In this document: in pieces, positions 48,971-60,244 of the stretch
How the letters are laid out: the number at the start of each line of letters is the position of its first letter
Numbering within the stretch: position 1 is the stretch's first letter
Source: Phanerochaete sordida
Taxonomy: Eukaryota > Basidiomycota > Agaricomycetes > Polyporales > Phanerochaetaceae
Direction of reading: 5' to 3'
Assembly: GCA_019973155.2 (NCBI GenBank)
Contig: BPQB01000001.1
Location: forward strand, 1,860,001 to 1,924,000
Length of the DNA: 64,000 nucleotides
Position numbers and translations under genes: made by a program
The notes under the pieces: model-generated
Told to the model about the DNA's origin: nothing
Seen by the model: only the letters and a program-made list of their open reading frames with translations
Database searches by the model: none

Positions 48971-51858
48971 ATGCCCAGGGAAAACAGGAAACGCGGAAAG
49001 AAACACAGGAAGACAAAGGAGGACGAGCCCGCCCCGCCGCCCCAGCCCGTCCACCAGCCCGAGCCCGAGCCAGAGGCCGGTCCTTCCTGGATAGTCGCGG
49101 GTCCCCGCGCAGACCAGAACAACGACGAGGCTCCCTTTGGGTACGTAGATTCCGAGGTCAAGGCCTACTTCCGCACCGTCGACGTGCAACTGCGCGAATG
49201 GCAGGAAGAGGGCCACGCTGCCGCGTCAGCGGACGGCGACGCCGACCCGAACGAAGGTGAGGCACGCTGCGGCTGCGACGCGCGGAACGCGACTGACGCA
49301 GCGCATAGACCGCCGGATGTTCTTCGTCGCGGCGCTGACCGAGATGTCCGGCAAGGAGAAGGAGCTTGCCACAGACCCGGACTGCTCCACCATCCTAGAG
49401 CGCATGGCCTATTCCATGGACGACTTCGCCAGGCGCGTGTTCATGGATAGACTGACGGGTTCGTGAGTACACGTCCTGCGATTCTTCTGTTGCGCCCGGG
49501 TGCTGACAGCCGCAGGTATGAAAAGCTTATAAAGCATCGGTTTGCGTCTCATGTCTGCCAGACCTTCCTCGAGGTCGCGGTGGACACGATCGGCAGAGAA
49601 GTACGTTTCTATTCTGCTAGTACGGACACGCGTTGACGTTATGCCAGTGCCGTGGCATACTCCCTCCTCCTCCTGAAGAAGCGGAAGGAGAGCTACCGCT
49701 CATGAAGGACATGGTAATTGACCTGTGCGAGGTATGCGAGACCCATTGCGTGCACTGCGGCGTTGGCTAATGACCGTGCTAGGAACTGCTCCCAAATTTC
49801 TCATCATTAATCATGGATCCCTTCGCGTCTCATCCCCTTCGCGCTCTGCTCGCCCTCCTGAGGCCCAAGCTCTTCCCTGCGGACCAACGTGCTTCGACCC
49901 TCCGATCCAAGAAAAGCGCAGCATACAAAGCGCGGCAAGGCCCCATGAAGTCTGTCTTTACTGACGGGCCCGCAAAAGCCGGCGAGGAAATCATGGATGT
50001 TCCAGACGAGATGAAAGACCTGGCTGTCAAGTTTGTCCGTGCGGTCAGGGAACAACTCGGCGGTAACGAAATCCGAGCCCTGGCTGCCAGCCAAGTGGCG
50101 AGCCCTGTCCTTCAGGTAAGATTTACGGAGCGTCCGTGGACCAGCATTGACCCTCGAGGCAGATGTTGCTCGAAATTGAAGCAGAGCAGAACATGGCATA
50201 CGAGCGCGAGTCGCTCGCGGACCATGTTCTCGACGGGCTGATTTCCAAGCAACGTGAGCGCGCATACAGCGGCAAGTGGAACCTGATAGCTGATTAGCCA
50301 CAGTGGAGGATGAGTCTGCTTCCCACGAGCCCTCGGACTACGTCGGCACGCTCCTTCGCGATCCTACTTCTTCCCATCTCCTCGAGACACTCGTTCGCCG
50401 CCTCCCTCAGCAAGCGTTCGATGTCGTATGGACCACCTATTTCGAAGGCAAGCTCGCCCGCCTCGCGGCGCACCCGGTCGCGAACTTTGTCGTCGCACGG
50501 GCCTTGGAGCGTGCATCTGAAGAGCAGCTGGCAAAAGCATGCGAAGAGCTTCAGCCGGTCGCTGAGAAGATCTTCAGTACGTGGCGTTGCATCTCCTAAC
50601 AAAGGCTGCTGCTTATTTATGTCCCTGGACAGAGTCCGCGCGCACCGGAGTGCTCCGCGCCATGATTGACCAGGCAGCAGCGTTGAAAGCGCACGAGCAG
50701 AAAGTCATCGGGCTTCTCACTGAAGCCATCAGCGTCGATCTGGACACGCTTGGCGGACGCAAGGCGTTCTTGCCTTGTGTATTGCGCCTCCTGACTTTGC
50801 TCGACTGGGACCGGGCGCTGAAGGCGAAGGAGGCGAACCACGATGCGGAGCAGCAGAACCAGCAGCACCAGGGCGGCAAGGGCCGGAACCACCAGCGCAA
50901 AGAGAGTGCCGAAGATCCCATGACGCCTAAGACCCAAGGCGCGCTGCTGCTCCAGTCGATGCTGCAGCTGGAAGCTCCGCACAACCAAGTCATTCTTGAC
51001 AGGCAAGTCGTGCGACGGTACCTTGTATGCGCTCCACTCATCTCCCGTCTAGCCTGTTCGCACAGTCGATCGAAGATGTGATTGCCATGGCGCACGACGT
51101 GACCGCCTCACGCGTGCTCGACGTGGTCCTTTCCTCGCCCACGGTGCCGTTCAAGGAGAAGCGCAAGCTCGTGATGAACTTCATCGGCCACTACGAGGCG
51201 CTCGTCGACGACCGCATCGGCAGCCGCGTCGGCGACAACTGCTGGGCCTTCGCGGACACCTACCTCAAGGTGCGCGGCCCGTGCTCGTCTCCGCGCCTCA
51301 CCCAAACTGACGCTGACACCCCGCCCGCAGGAGAAGATCGCGCGCTCGCTCGTGCGCTGCGAGCGCGACCTCGCCGCGTCCTTCTACGGCAAGTTCTTCG
51401 CGCGCCGGCTCAACATCTACCTCCTGCAGCGCGACCCCGAGCAGTGGAAGAACCTGCAGGTGAACAACCGCTCGACGTCGAACGCGCCGACGCCCGCGAT
51501 GACGCCCGCGCGCGTCGCGTCGCTGATGCCCGGCGCGCCCCCCGCGAAGGCGACGCCCGAGCCCGAGGCCGCGCGCCCGTCGAAGAAGCGCAAGGGCCGC
51601 CCCGAGGACGAGATCGACGCGCTCTTCGAGCAGAAGCTCGGCAAGAAGGTCAAGAAGGCGGGCCTCGCGCCCGATGCGCCGCCCGCGCCGGCGGCCGCTG
51701 CGCCCCAGGACGGGACAAAGGACGGGAAGGAGAGGAAACGGAAGAAGGGCGACGAGGGCGAGAAGGACAAGGACTTGACGGACATTCTCGGTGCGATCAA
51801 GGCGGCGCCGAAGGGCGAGGACAAGAGCCGCAAGCACAAGAAAAAGAAGGCGGCCTAG
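48971..51858 (+). CDS. NOP9: NOP9, pumilio-repeat 40S biogenesis factor
   Basis: Nucleolar PUF-like protein of about 800 residues needed for 18S pre-rRNA processing, where it binds ITS1 and restrains Nob1. Basic start [19 protein letters not shown], then pumilio-like helical repeats across ten exons: [140 protein letters not shown] and [20 protein letters not shown]. The C-terminus is Lys/Ala/Pro-rich (SKKKRRK-type), ending [11 protein letters not shown]. The junction ILD to [12 protein letters not shown] uses a GC donor in my model. The last exon is very GC-rich. Confidence 0.93.
51003..51052 (+). other. NOP9: Probable GC-AG intron in NOP9
   Basis: The exon ends GAC AG and continues GCAAGT, an exact copy of the GC-donor consensus AG|GCAAGT. 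The 50-nt intron ends CGTCTAG and the frame resumes as [13 protein letters not shown], which fits the family. The alternative GT donor four bases on, with acceptor GCACAG, is also in frame but gives RQSIED and uses a weak GTCGTG donor. Confidence 0.6.
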
Positions 51859-51987
51859 ACGGCGGCGTTCAAAAGTACTCTACCTAGATATCTATTCGTC
51901 CTCTTAGCGTTTCCCGTATTTGCAGATTTCGGCACCGTTCAGTGAGATTCGGACATTACGTCCTGTATGACATCTATATCCCGTGGA

Positions 51988-51993
51988 AATAAA
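51988..51993 (+). other. Possible polyadenylation signal of NOP9
   Basis: AATAAA 130 nt after the NOP9 stop and 21 nt before the end of the convergent ENP1 coding region. If used, the NOP9 transcript reaches the 3' end of ENP1. Confidence 0.35.
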
Positions 51994-52014
51994 CAGGTGA
52001 GGAAAGTACAGAGC

Positions 52015-53675
52015 TCAATCCATCTCGACATCGCCATCCGCGTCTGGTCGCGGCGCGCCACGGACGACGGAGTTGACCAGCTCGCGGCGGACCTCGGGGC
52101 TGATCTGTGGGTGGGGATTTACTCGCACGACGTCGAGCAATGCATCCTTTTGGTCTGGCGTGAGATCCGCGGCGTATCTGAGGATCGTGTGAGAGGGTTG
52201 TGCACATTTGGAACAGCCATCACCACGCACCTCTGGCAGAACACAAGCAAGCTCTGGTGCCAGAGCACTGGCAGCTTGTCGGACTGGCCGAGCTTCGCCT
52301 TGTAGGTGTTCGAGAGGCGGATGAAGTGGAAGACGAGGGCGTCGACGACCTTGTACGGCAGCGCGTGCTTCTTGTCGAGCAGGATGCGGATGAAGAGCGA
52401 GTTCGGGCCCGAGTACTCCATGTTGGCGAGGCGGATGAGCGCGGCCGAGGAGTGTAGAAGCGGGACCTTGACCTTCGCGAGCACGGACGCGATGATCGCT
52501 GCCTCCTGCAGCGTGCAGCCGTTCTGCAGGAGCGGGAAGACGATGCCCTTGAAGAACGCGGCGGGCTTGTACAGCGCGCGCTTCATGGCCTCGTAGTAGT
52601 GCACGTTCAGCTTGCGGTTGTTCTTGTGCTTCCGCGTGCCGTCTTTCGTCAGACGGATGTCTTCCCGGATCGCGTCGAGCAGGACGCCCTCAAGGAATAC
52701 GCGGGCCTGGTTCGGCTTCATCTGCGAGACGAATATCCGTGTGGCGGCATGGCACGCTTGTGGCGACCAGTTTTCGGGGTGTGTGAGCGCGAGCATGCGG
52801 GCCCATGCTGGGAGGGAGGGGACAATTTTGAAGGGTTTGGGAAGAGGTCCAGACTTGTATCGGGACAAGACCAGGCCGACTCTAAGAACTAGGTGAGGAT
52901 AAGATGTAGGTCTAAGTTCGAAAAACGCACTTCGTGTAGAGCTCAACGACCTTGGGATTCAAGCCCGCAGCAGGGTCTGGGGGTTGGCCAGGATCTGGGA
53001 AGGGGATCAGTCCCTTGCCACTTGCTCGAAAGTGCGTGATACCCACCTCTGTGCGTCTTCTGAATTGTTGTCGTATTCTCCTCTTCATCTGCCCCCTCAA
53101 GCTTTGCAAAAATTATGTCGGCCAGCGTTCTACGCTCTCCAGCATTTGCGGGCAGCAGAGCATCTAGAGTACGCAGGTCACCCTCATCCACTTCCTGCAC
53201 GTTATTAGAGAATTAGCAGAGTGCCACGAGAGGGGGACGCACAATCTCTTCCTCTTCCTCTTCCTCGTACTCCTCATCCTCCGCCAGATCGTCATCGTCG
53301 TCATCTTGGTTTTGTTGTGCCCTAGCGAGCGTAAAGGTGGGCTTGCTCTCTTCCTCTTCCTCGTCTTCCTCTTCGCTCTCCTCTAGCTCTTCCTGCTGGT
53401 CGCGGGCAAGCTCAAAGATCTTCCGCGAGGTCTTCGGATCGAGTATAGCCTGGCGAAGACAAAAGACAGAATGAATCGCTATCCCACGGATGGCCGTTGC
53501 CTGGGTTTCGACATACCTCGCCAGCCTCTTCATCATCATCGAGTGCGGCTTGAGATTTTCTCCGCTTTCCTGGGCGGGCTATCTTGCCATATTTCGCGAC
53601 GTGCTCGTCTTCGCCGAGCTGGACGTAGAGGGGATCGTGGCGTGACTTGCCCGAGGGCTTGGCAGCGCGGGGCAT
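52015..53675 (-). CDS. ENP1: ENP1/bystin, 40S ribosomal subunit biogenesis factor
   Basis: About 470 residues. Enp1 binds 90S and pre-40S particles and supports 20S pre-rRNA export and processing. The start is MPRAAKPSGKSRHDPLYVQL with GEDEHVAKYGKIARPGKRRK; then AILDPKTSRKIFELARDQQE and a strongly acidic stretch (EESEEEDEEEEES and DDDDDDLAEDEEYEEEE). The bystin domain runs through DLRTLDALLPANAGERRTLA, VVELYTKVGLVLSRYKSGPL, PKPFKIVPSLPAWARMLALT, FVSQMKPNQARVFLEGVLLD, KLNVHYYEAMKRALYKPAAF, GIVFPLLQNGCTLQEAAII, SGPNSLFIRILLDKKHALPY and SDKLPVLWHQSLLVFCQRY. It converges with NOP9; the stop codons lie 156 nt apart, so the 3' UTRs probably overlap. Confidence 0.96.
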
Positions 53676-53927
53676 GGCGAGCAGAGAGGGATGGAGAGGC
53701 CGGTGTGTGAAGGTCGAGCGGGACGGGCGTCGGCCTCACGCTTTGATTTTCGAGTGGGTGCGCGCTGATTGGCTCGGCATCATCCGTCCGCCGTCCCTTG
53801 TGGTAGGCGCCCAAGTGACACGGGCAGCTTGGTGGTTTAAGTAGCCCCCATCTGCGAATCATTCCATCGCCAACGTACCACAACCCTCACACTCTTTCCC
53901 CCATCCTCTTGTCCCCACATTCGCAGC

Positions 53928-55601
53928 ATGTCCTCTGCCGTAAGTCTCTCGTCGCTCGTCGCGCCCTTTCGCTCTCGAGGGCGGCACGGACAGCACCCGC
54001 GACCCGACGGGTAATGCTGCCCGCGTAGCCTCAGCTCAGTCGCGTCTACCTAGTGTTCATACCCTCCTCCAGGTCCGCATCCTTGACAAGGAAGGGAAAG
54101 AGATCAATTCCGTTGGCTTCCAGCGATTCGGTTTCGACTGTGAAGTCCCCCTCGACGTCCTCCGTTCCCTCTACCTCAGGAAACACTATGTCAAGACCAT
54201 CGCGTCCTCCAGCGAGTCTGTGAAGGACGATGAAGAGGACTCGGCTGCGACCGCCTACCTCTCCAAGTCCATCTACCACGCCGACACCCAGTCGATCTCT
54301 TACACCACCCTCTCTCGTTTCCCTCCCGTCAAGCTCCTGCCTCCTTCTAGCCGCAAGCGCGTCCTCGTCACCGGTGGTGCTGGGTTCGTCGGGTCCCACC
54401 TTGTGGACCGTCTGATGGTCCTCGGTCATGAGGTTACCGTCCTCGACAACTTCTTCACGGGTTCCAAGACCACAGTGAGTCACTGGGTTGGCCACCCCAA
54501 CTTCGAGATGGTCCGTCATGATGTCGTCGAGCCATTCATGATCGAATGCGACCGTGAGTTCTCGCTGTGCGGTATTGTCTTCGAGGTACTAATCTAATGC
54601 GCTCAAAGAAATTTACCACCTTGCCTGCCCGGCATCGCCCCCGCACTACCAATACAATGCGGTCAAGACCATTAAGACTTCGTTCATGGGCACACTGAAC
54701 ATGCTCGGTCTTGCCAAGCGCACCAAGGCTCGCTTCCTGATCACCAGTACTTCCGGTACGTGATTGCAACCGAATTGCTTTCTCGATCCTTATTCCTCGT
54801 TCCCAGAGGTCTACGGCGACCCCGAGGTTCACCCCCAGCCCGAGGACTAGTGAGCTTATTCTCCCTCTGTATTTCAAACGTGTCCTCACACATAGTTTAG
54901 CTGGGGACACGTCAACCCCATCGGCCCCCGTGCTTGCTACGACGAAGGCAAGCGTGTTGCTGAGACGTTGACCTACGGTTTCCACCGTCAGGACGGCGTT
55001 GACGTGCGTGTCGCCCGTATCTTCAACACCTACGGTTCGTTGCATAGCTTCTGTCTTCCTATTGATCTTTCTGACCGGATCACTCTTCTAGGTCCTCGCA
55101 GTGCGTATCAGAAGAACTGTATCACTGCATCCGAAGGAGTCTAACCGAACTTTATCATCTTTAGTGAACCCGTTCGATGGACGTGTCGTCTCGAACTTCA
55201 TCGTCCAGGCGCTTCGCGGCGAGGACATGACCGTCTACGGCGACGGCAAGCAGACGCGCTCCTTCCAGTACATCCACGACCTCATCGACGGCCTCATCGC
55301 CCTCATGAACTCGGACGAGACGCGCCCGGTCAACATCGGCAACGGCGACGAGTTTACCATTGCCGAGTTCGCCGAGCTCGTCCGCGACATCGTCGAGAAG
55401 GTGCAGCGCGAGGATGGCGCCGAGCCCAAGCGCGTCAACATCATCTACAAGCCGATGCCGACCGACGACCCCCAGAAGCGCCGCCCCGACACCACCCGCG
55501 CGAAGGAGGTGCTCGAGTGGCAGCCCCGCTGGACCGTCCGCATGGGTCTCGAGGAGATGGTCCGCTACTACAAGGCGAAGATGGAGGAGGGCAGCATCTA
55601 G
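53928..55601 (+). CDS. UXS1: UDP-glucuronate decarboxylase (UDP-xylose synthase)
   Basis: NAD-dependent short-chain enzyme converting UDP-glucuronate to UDP-xylose for cell-wall or capsule glycans; about 430 residues. The first exon codes only MSSA. An N-terminal extension precedes the catalytic part ([20 protein letters not shown], then [10 protein letters not shown]). Core: [20 protein letters not shown] (NAD-binding GxxGxxG), [66 protein letters not shown], active-site Y-x3-K in [56 protein letters not shown] and [17 protein letters not shown]. No transmembrane anchor is visible, suggesting a cytosolic enzyme. The GPRM motif spans a 9-nt exon. AATAAA at 55769-55774 is a likely poly(A) signal. 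Confidence 0.95.
55092..55100 (+). other. UXS1: Nine-nucleotide micro-exon in UXS1
   Basis: The exon GTCCTCGCA lies between an intron ending TTCTAG and one starting GTGCGT (55101-55164). Joined to TAC G upstream and TG AAC CCG downstream it encodes G-P-R-M, the conserved [16 protein letters not shown] stretch of the family. Skipping it removes three residues of this motif without shifting frame. Confidence 0.88.
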
Positions 55602-56202
55602 AGTGTACAATGCGGTATCATATGCTTAGAATGGCCCCGGAACTACTGCTGTAAAGCCCTGAAATTTTTCTTGCTACTCACGGTCCTTTGGTTTTTGTTA
55701 TCTGCTACAGTAGTATCCCCCCAGTCAGATTAGTGTTGCACTCTGTGTTGAACGATTGATATAGACTTAATAAAAGAGAGACTTCCGCGAAAGACAGGAT
55801 TCCCATAGCGATGATATGTGGTAGCAGGTAAAAGAATTACTATGTACACCAATCCACAGCGAGAAGATAGATGCTATGTACGCTAGAAACTACAATGCGG
55901 GCCCGTATACGAGGGCTGTCGCGCATAGATATGTGTAAAGATAGACAAAGATGCGGATATGGGGAATTCGAGAGCACCGATGCAAAACTAGACAGATCCT
56001 ACAGATAAAGGAGGGAATATATGAGAGCATACACCTGGCGCATGCGATGATTGCGGCCTGAGATGACACTGGGGTAAATGTACGTGAGAGCGAGCGATGT
56101 TGAGATGAGAGTTGCGAGCAGGATCCAAAGCTTGAAGATCTATGGGGGAGGAGAGAGGGAAGAGGCGAAGCGGAGGGCGGGGGACGTGTGCGGGCCAGCC
56201 GC
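55602..56202. other. Convergent intergenic region after UXS1
   Basis: About 600 nt, A/T-richer than the genes, between convergent stop codons. It contains a poly(A) signal candidate for UXS1 (55769-55774). No gene seen. Confidence 0.5.
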
Positions 56203-58202
56203 CTACGAACGCATGAACGAGCGCAGGGTCTGGCCGGGCGACTGGCTGAGCTTCGCCGCAGCGCCCTTGAGCACCTGCTTGTCGACGATCGTCGACGTGA
56301 TGTTCGCCCGCCGCACGCGCGCGAGCTGCTGGTCCTCGAGCGAGACGATGTCGTCGGCGAGCGGGATGGGCGTCGGCGGGCCGGGCGTGCTCCCGTTGCT
56401 GTCGGGCGTGAGGGTCCCGCGTTTGACGTCCCTGTCGGAGTCGGTCCACTGCACCTTGAGGCGCCGTTTCTTCTCGACGTCGTTTACCCTCTTCGATGGG
56501 TCTGAGACGGACACGCGCGGGCTGAGCTGAGTCTGTGAGGCCGGCAGAAGTAATGACGTACCTGCTCGCGAGAAGCCGTCTCTGCCCGGTTCGAGCCAGT
56601 GATTTTGTCGCTCAGAAAATCTAGCACAGCGAAATACCGTGAGTGCCTGGCACTTTTTTCATGTTTAGAACCCAAGACGCTGTAAGAGAAAGCTCACTTT
56701 CTCATCGGACGTCCTCCTGGCCCTAGGGGCGAGAACGCTGTCTGCTGGCCGGCGATGTACTTCATCATCATCTCCTCTTGGTTCTTCTGCGCTTCCGGAG
56801 GGACGCAGGAAAATGAAAGAGGCGAGAGCGGATCTCGGTTCGCGATCGTAATATCACCCTTCATGTTACCAAGCCGTCGCAGCGCAGCAGACATGAACTC
56901 CTTCAGGGGCCGCGCATACACTTCCCCCGTTTGTACAGAGTCCGCGTGAGGCTGGACCGACAAAAAGTTGGACAGCGACTTGTTTACGACACTCGCGACG
57001 ACCACGGACAGATAGCCCGCATTACTTCCTGCAGGCCGCGATGTCAGACGCAGCACAGATAAACGCAAGGGGAAAGGCTTACCATGCGCCTTAATGACTT
57101 TCGCGTCAGGTACGCCGGTAAGGTCACGCTGGAGCTGCTCCGCGAAATGGTATGGGTGCGCCTGGCTTTTCTCGGCCTTTCCGCCGATGAGACGTGGTTA
57201 CGGCGTGATGGCTGCGCGTCCTCTCACCTGGATGATCATGACAGGACATGTTATTGAACTCAGCTCCACCTGGGTCATTGGCGTCCTCTATTGTCAGGTG
57301 TCAGGGCACGATTGGCCGTCGTAAGCGAGCGACTTACGTTAAGGAACAAGTTCATGTTCGCCATCGAGTACGAGCGTCGGAAGGGCGGATAATACGATTC
57401 CCAGAAGGCGACAATCTGTGCGGGCCCGTCTCAGTCTGTCCGCTTGCGAGAATCCGGCGCCGGAGATCACGTACCTCATCCTGCAGATCTGGATGGGCAT
57501 GCTGAGATCCCCGTGAGTAAAAGACGTAACAATAGAGTTACGGCTACTACTCACTGTGCCGCCCCAAAAATTGAGAAACTCTTTGCAGACGTACTCGTAT
57601 GACTCCAGGTCCTCCGCGAAACCCCACATGTGGTTCAGCTCCTCCATCATGTCAAAGACCGTTTTGACTCTGCATGCGAGACGTGTCAGTCTGCTGCGGA
57701 CAATCGTGTGACCGCACTAGATACGCACTCAGTTGGGGGAGGCACGTTGCAAAGCGTCAGGCTAAGGCATAGCTCTGGAAATCTGTCAACCCTTTCGAGA
57801 TTGTCTTTTGGCATCGAGGCGCGACACATGGACTCACAGTGCCGCAAATCGGAGCGCTGCCATCGAGTAGAGATCTGGCGCGAATATGTGCGCCGGAGGC
57901 AGGCGAAGATGGTAGAACGCGTGCGCGAGGTCAGCGGCGGTGACCCAGAGGTCGTGCTTGCCGCTGTACCGACAGCGCGACTTGCCGGATATTCGCGTGT
58001 CAATCATGACCATGTTGTAGCTGTTGCGCAGCCGCGGGTCCTCCACCTGGGGCTGCATCCAGGACGAGTCGAGGCAGGTAGGGTGGAGGAGCACGAGGGT
58101 GGGCCGGCTGGGGTCGAAGATGCCGACATTGAAGTTGTACGTATTCGTCCAGTACCAGAGGGAGGCGTAGTCGTCCTTGGCCGTGATGTCGACGAACGGC
58201 AT
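56203..58202 (-). CDS. Alpha/beta-hydrolase fold protein, substrate unknown
   Basis: About 470 residues in many exons. Starts MPFVDITAKDDYASLWYWTN, then TLVLLHPTCLDSSWMQPQVE, YNMVMIDTRISGKSRCRYSG, DLAHAFYHLRLPPAHIFAPD, FPELCLSLTLCNVPPPTE, MMEELNHMWGFAEDLESYEY, IVAFWESYYPPFRRSYSMAN and QVELSSITCPVMIIQ, the usual late-strand segment of the fold. In the nucleophile-elbow region the sequence is APDLYSMAALRF; the expected G-x-S-x-G is not evident, so catalytic competence is doubtful. The C-terminal third is unusual: GYLSVVVASVVNKSLSNFL, KHSRYFAVLDFLSDKITGSN, DPSKRVNDVEKKRRLKVQWT and ANITSTIVDKQVLKG. The last junction implies an intron of only 29 or 35 nt (from 56561), so the C-terminal model is uncertain. 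Confidence 0.72.
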
Positions 58203-59098
58203 GGTCGGAGGCAGAGTCAGGAGCAGAAACGCGGCGGCGTGGAGGACATGGGAGACGGGACGCAAGAGAGTGAGACAGCGGCGGGAGACATTACGGGGTC
58301 GCCTTTCAGTCGATCAGCGCAACTTACGGACCCTCGCGCGCTTGCCATTTATGTTGCCATTCCTCCGCGTCGCTATTCTTCCCTGGATCGAGATCTCCCC
58401 GCCCTCCCTCCTTTTGCTTCCGCCTTTCGCACGACGCAGCGGCCCCGGCGCGCCCCTCTCGACGTCCTCGACGCTAGCGACCCCGCGCGTCGGCCGTGGC
58501 CATGCCTCGCCTCGCGTTCGCCTAGACCGCGCGCGGCGCGCTGCAGCGATCACCGTGACTGGGGCCTGCCGTCCCCTCCCCCGGAGCAGTCTCGATGGAA
58601 CATCCATTTGATCTCCCTCGTCCCAAGCAGCTGACTACATCCGTACCCTAGAGTCCTCTTACGCGTGCAGACGCAGCCCGCCGCAAATGGCTAGTGCGGC
58701 CCGCACCGTCAGATGCCAAGGCACCCGCCCGAACCCCTCCTTCTCGACTCCCACGTCCCACGCGCCATCCCAGGAAAGCTAGCGTCCAGAGAAAGCACCG
58801 AACCTCGCGCTCATCACCCCGGCCGCTCGCCCGCTGCTGGACCCACAAGTGCAACTCGAGCGAGAGCAAGGAAGGCGTCCGCCCGCATTCCGCCCCCTCC
58901 CCCAGGCGCGTCTATTCGAGAAATCAGAAATTCCCACAGCCGACCCTGATACTGATGCGCGTTCGCCAGGCGGATGTCGGACTGCGCTCGGCAGGATATA
59001 GGATATTGTCGCGCGGGTGTCGATGGCCTTCTCGTGATCGCAAACGACCTTTCGGCATCCATGGGGGATCCTTCCTGGTGACGTCGATGGGGTCGCGC
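58203..59098. other. Intergenic region upstream of the hydrolase gene
   Basis: About 900 nt. The part next to 58202 must be the hydrolase promoter and the part next to 59098 the 3' flank of the next minus-strand gene. Open frames here are Arg/Pro-rich on both strands and without recognisable motifs. Confidence 0.45.
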
Positions 59099-60244
59099 TC
59101 ATTCTATGACCCCACTCACTACCTGGACGACCCTTTGCTGCTTCTGCATCACGCGTGTCAATAACCAAGCGCAGCCAGCATGCACGCCGCCCCGGGTTGC
59201 GCACCTGTCTCTCGGTCGAGACCACGGTCGGAAACATGGTGGGGACCCCCAGGGATTCCAGGGTCGCCTGCTGCTTTGTGATGAGCCCATCCCACGCTGG
59301 TAACACCCGCTCTCTATCAAACCGCTGCAGCTCCCTGCGGAAAGCATCCGTCATGTTCTGAGATAAACACGCGTGTGCGTCAGCAACATGCGTGTGATAC
59401 TCCGAGGAAATATGAGCGGTCCACTCACATCAGCTTCGAACTTGGACAGAGACGCGCCGATCACGCTCGCTCTGCACATCGTGAGATGAGTGCGTTAGGC
59501 ACGTTCACGGGCCAGGGCGCAATGGGGAACATACTTCGTCCGAGCGAGCTTGACCTTTTCTTCGTGCCTCTTCTGAATCGCCTGCCGTTCTTCCCACAGC
59601 CGCTTCTCGAGCATAGCCTGGTCATTTTTGACCTACGATCGGGCAAATGAGCCACCAGTCGCGCACGTTAGTAGGTGATGAATACACGCACTTTTCTAAT
59701 GGCGTCCACGAAGGCCTGGTCCTCGGACAGCTGCGCGATGGCCGGGAGCGCCTGCTGGAAGCTGACGTTGCGGAGATCATGTTTACGCGCCGCCGACGCT
59801 GGCTGGCTGCGCTCACGAAGCCTCGGGTCGGTCGACCGCACCGAGGGTTGCGGCATGCGTGGGCTTTCATGACCGGCAGGGTTTTCTGGGACTTGAGGTT
59901 CGACGACCCGTGTCGGGTCCGCGGCACCGGCGCTTTGCAGCTGGGCTAGCAGCGAAGCGACAGAAGCGTGGCTTGGCGCAGCCGGACCGCCTTCTTCGTG
60001 CACGTCGACTGCCGCGGGAGCGATCGCAGGGGGCGGCGTGTCGTGCATGCCCTGTGGCGGACCCGGATCGCTGGCTGCACCTGCCGCGGCCGGAGTGCGA
60101 ACTTGGGTCGCTTCGTGCCAGGCCTGCGATGCCCGAAGCCGGGCGAGCAGGGCCTGCACCGAGGAGGCGTCCTGGCGACGCGGGGAATCAGAAAGAGGGT
60201 GCGAGAGAAAGCGAGGATTTTCTGCTCACGTTGGAGTCCGCCAT
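59099..60244 (-). CDS. Coiled-coil protein of unknown function
   Basis: About 280 residues. A five-codon first exon (MADSN) joins to DASSVQALLARLRASQAWHE. Then follows a Pro/Ala/Ser-rich region, DLRNVSFQQALPAIAQLSED with AFVDAIRK, a heptad-like helix NDQAMLEKRLWEERQAIQKR with HEEKVKLARTK, SVIGASLSKFEAD and RRELQRFDRERVLPAWDGLI, TKQQATLESLGVPTMFPTV. The last exon gives QQRVVQVVSGVIE. The charged helices predict a coiled coil. The DRERVLPAWDGL segment looks like a conserved fungal motif but I cannot name the family. It diverges from the RGS gene by about 1 kb. Confidence 0.7.
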
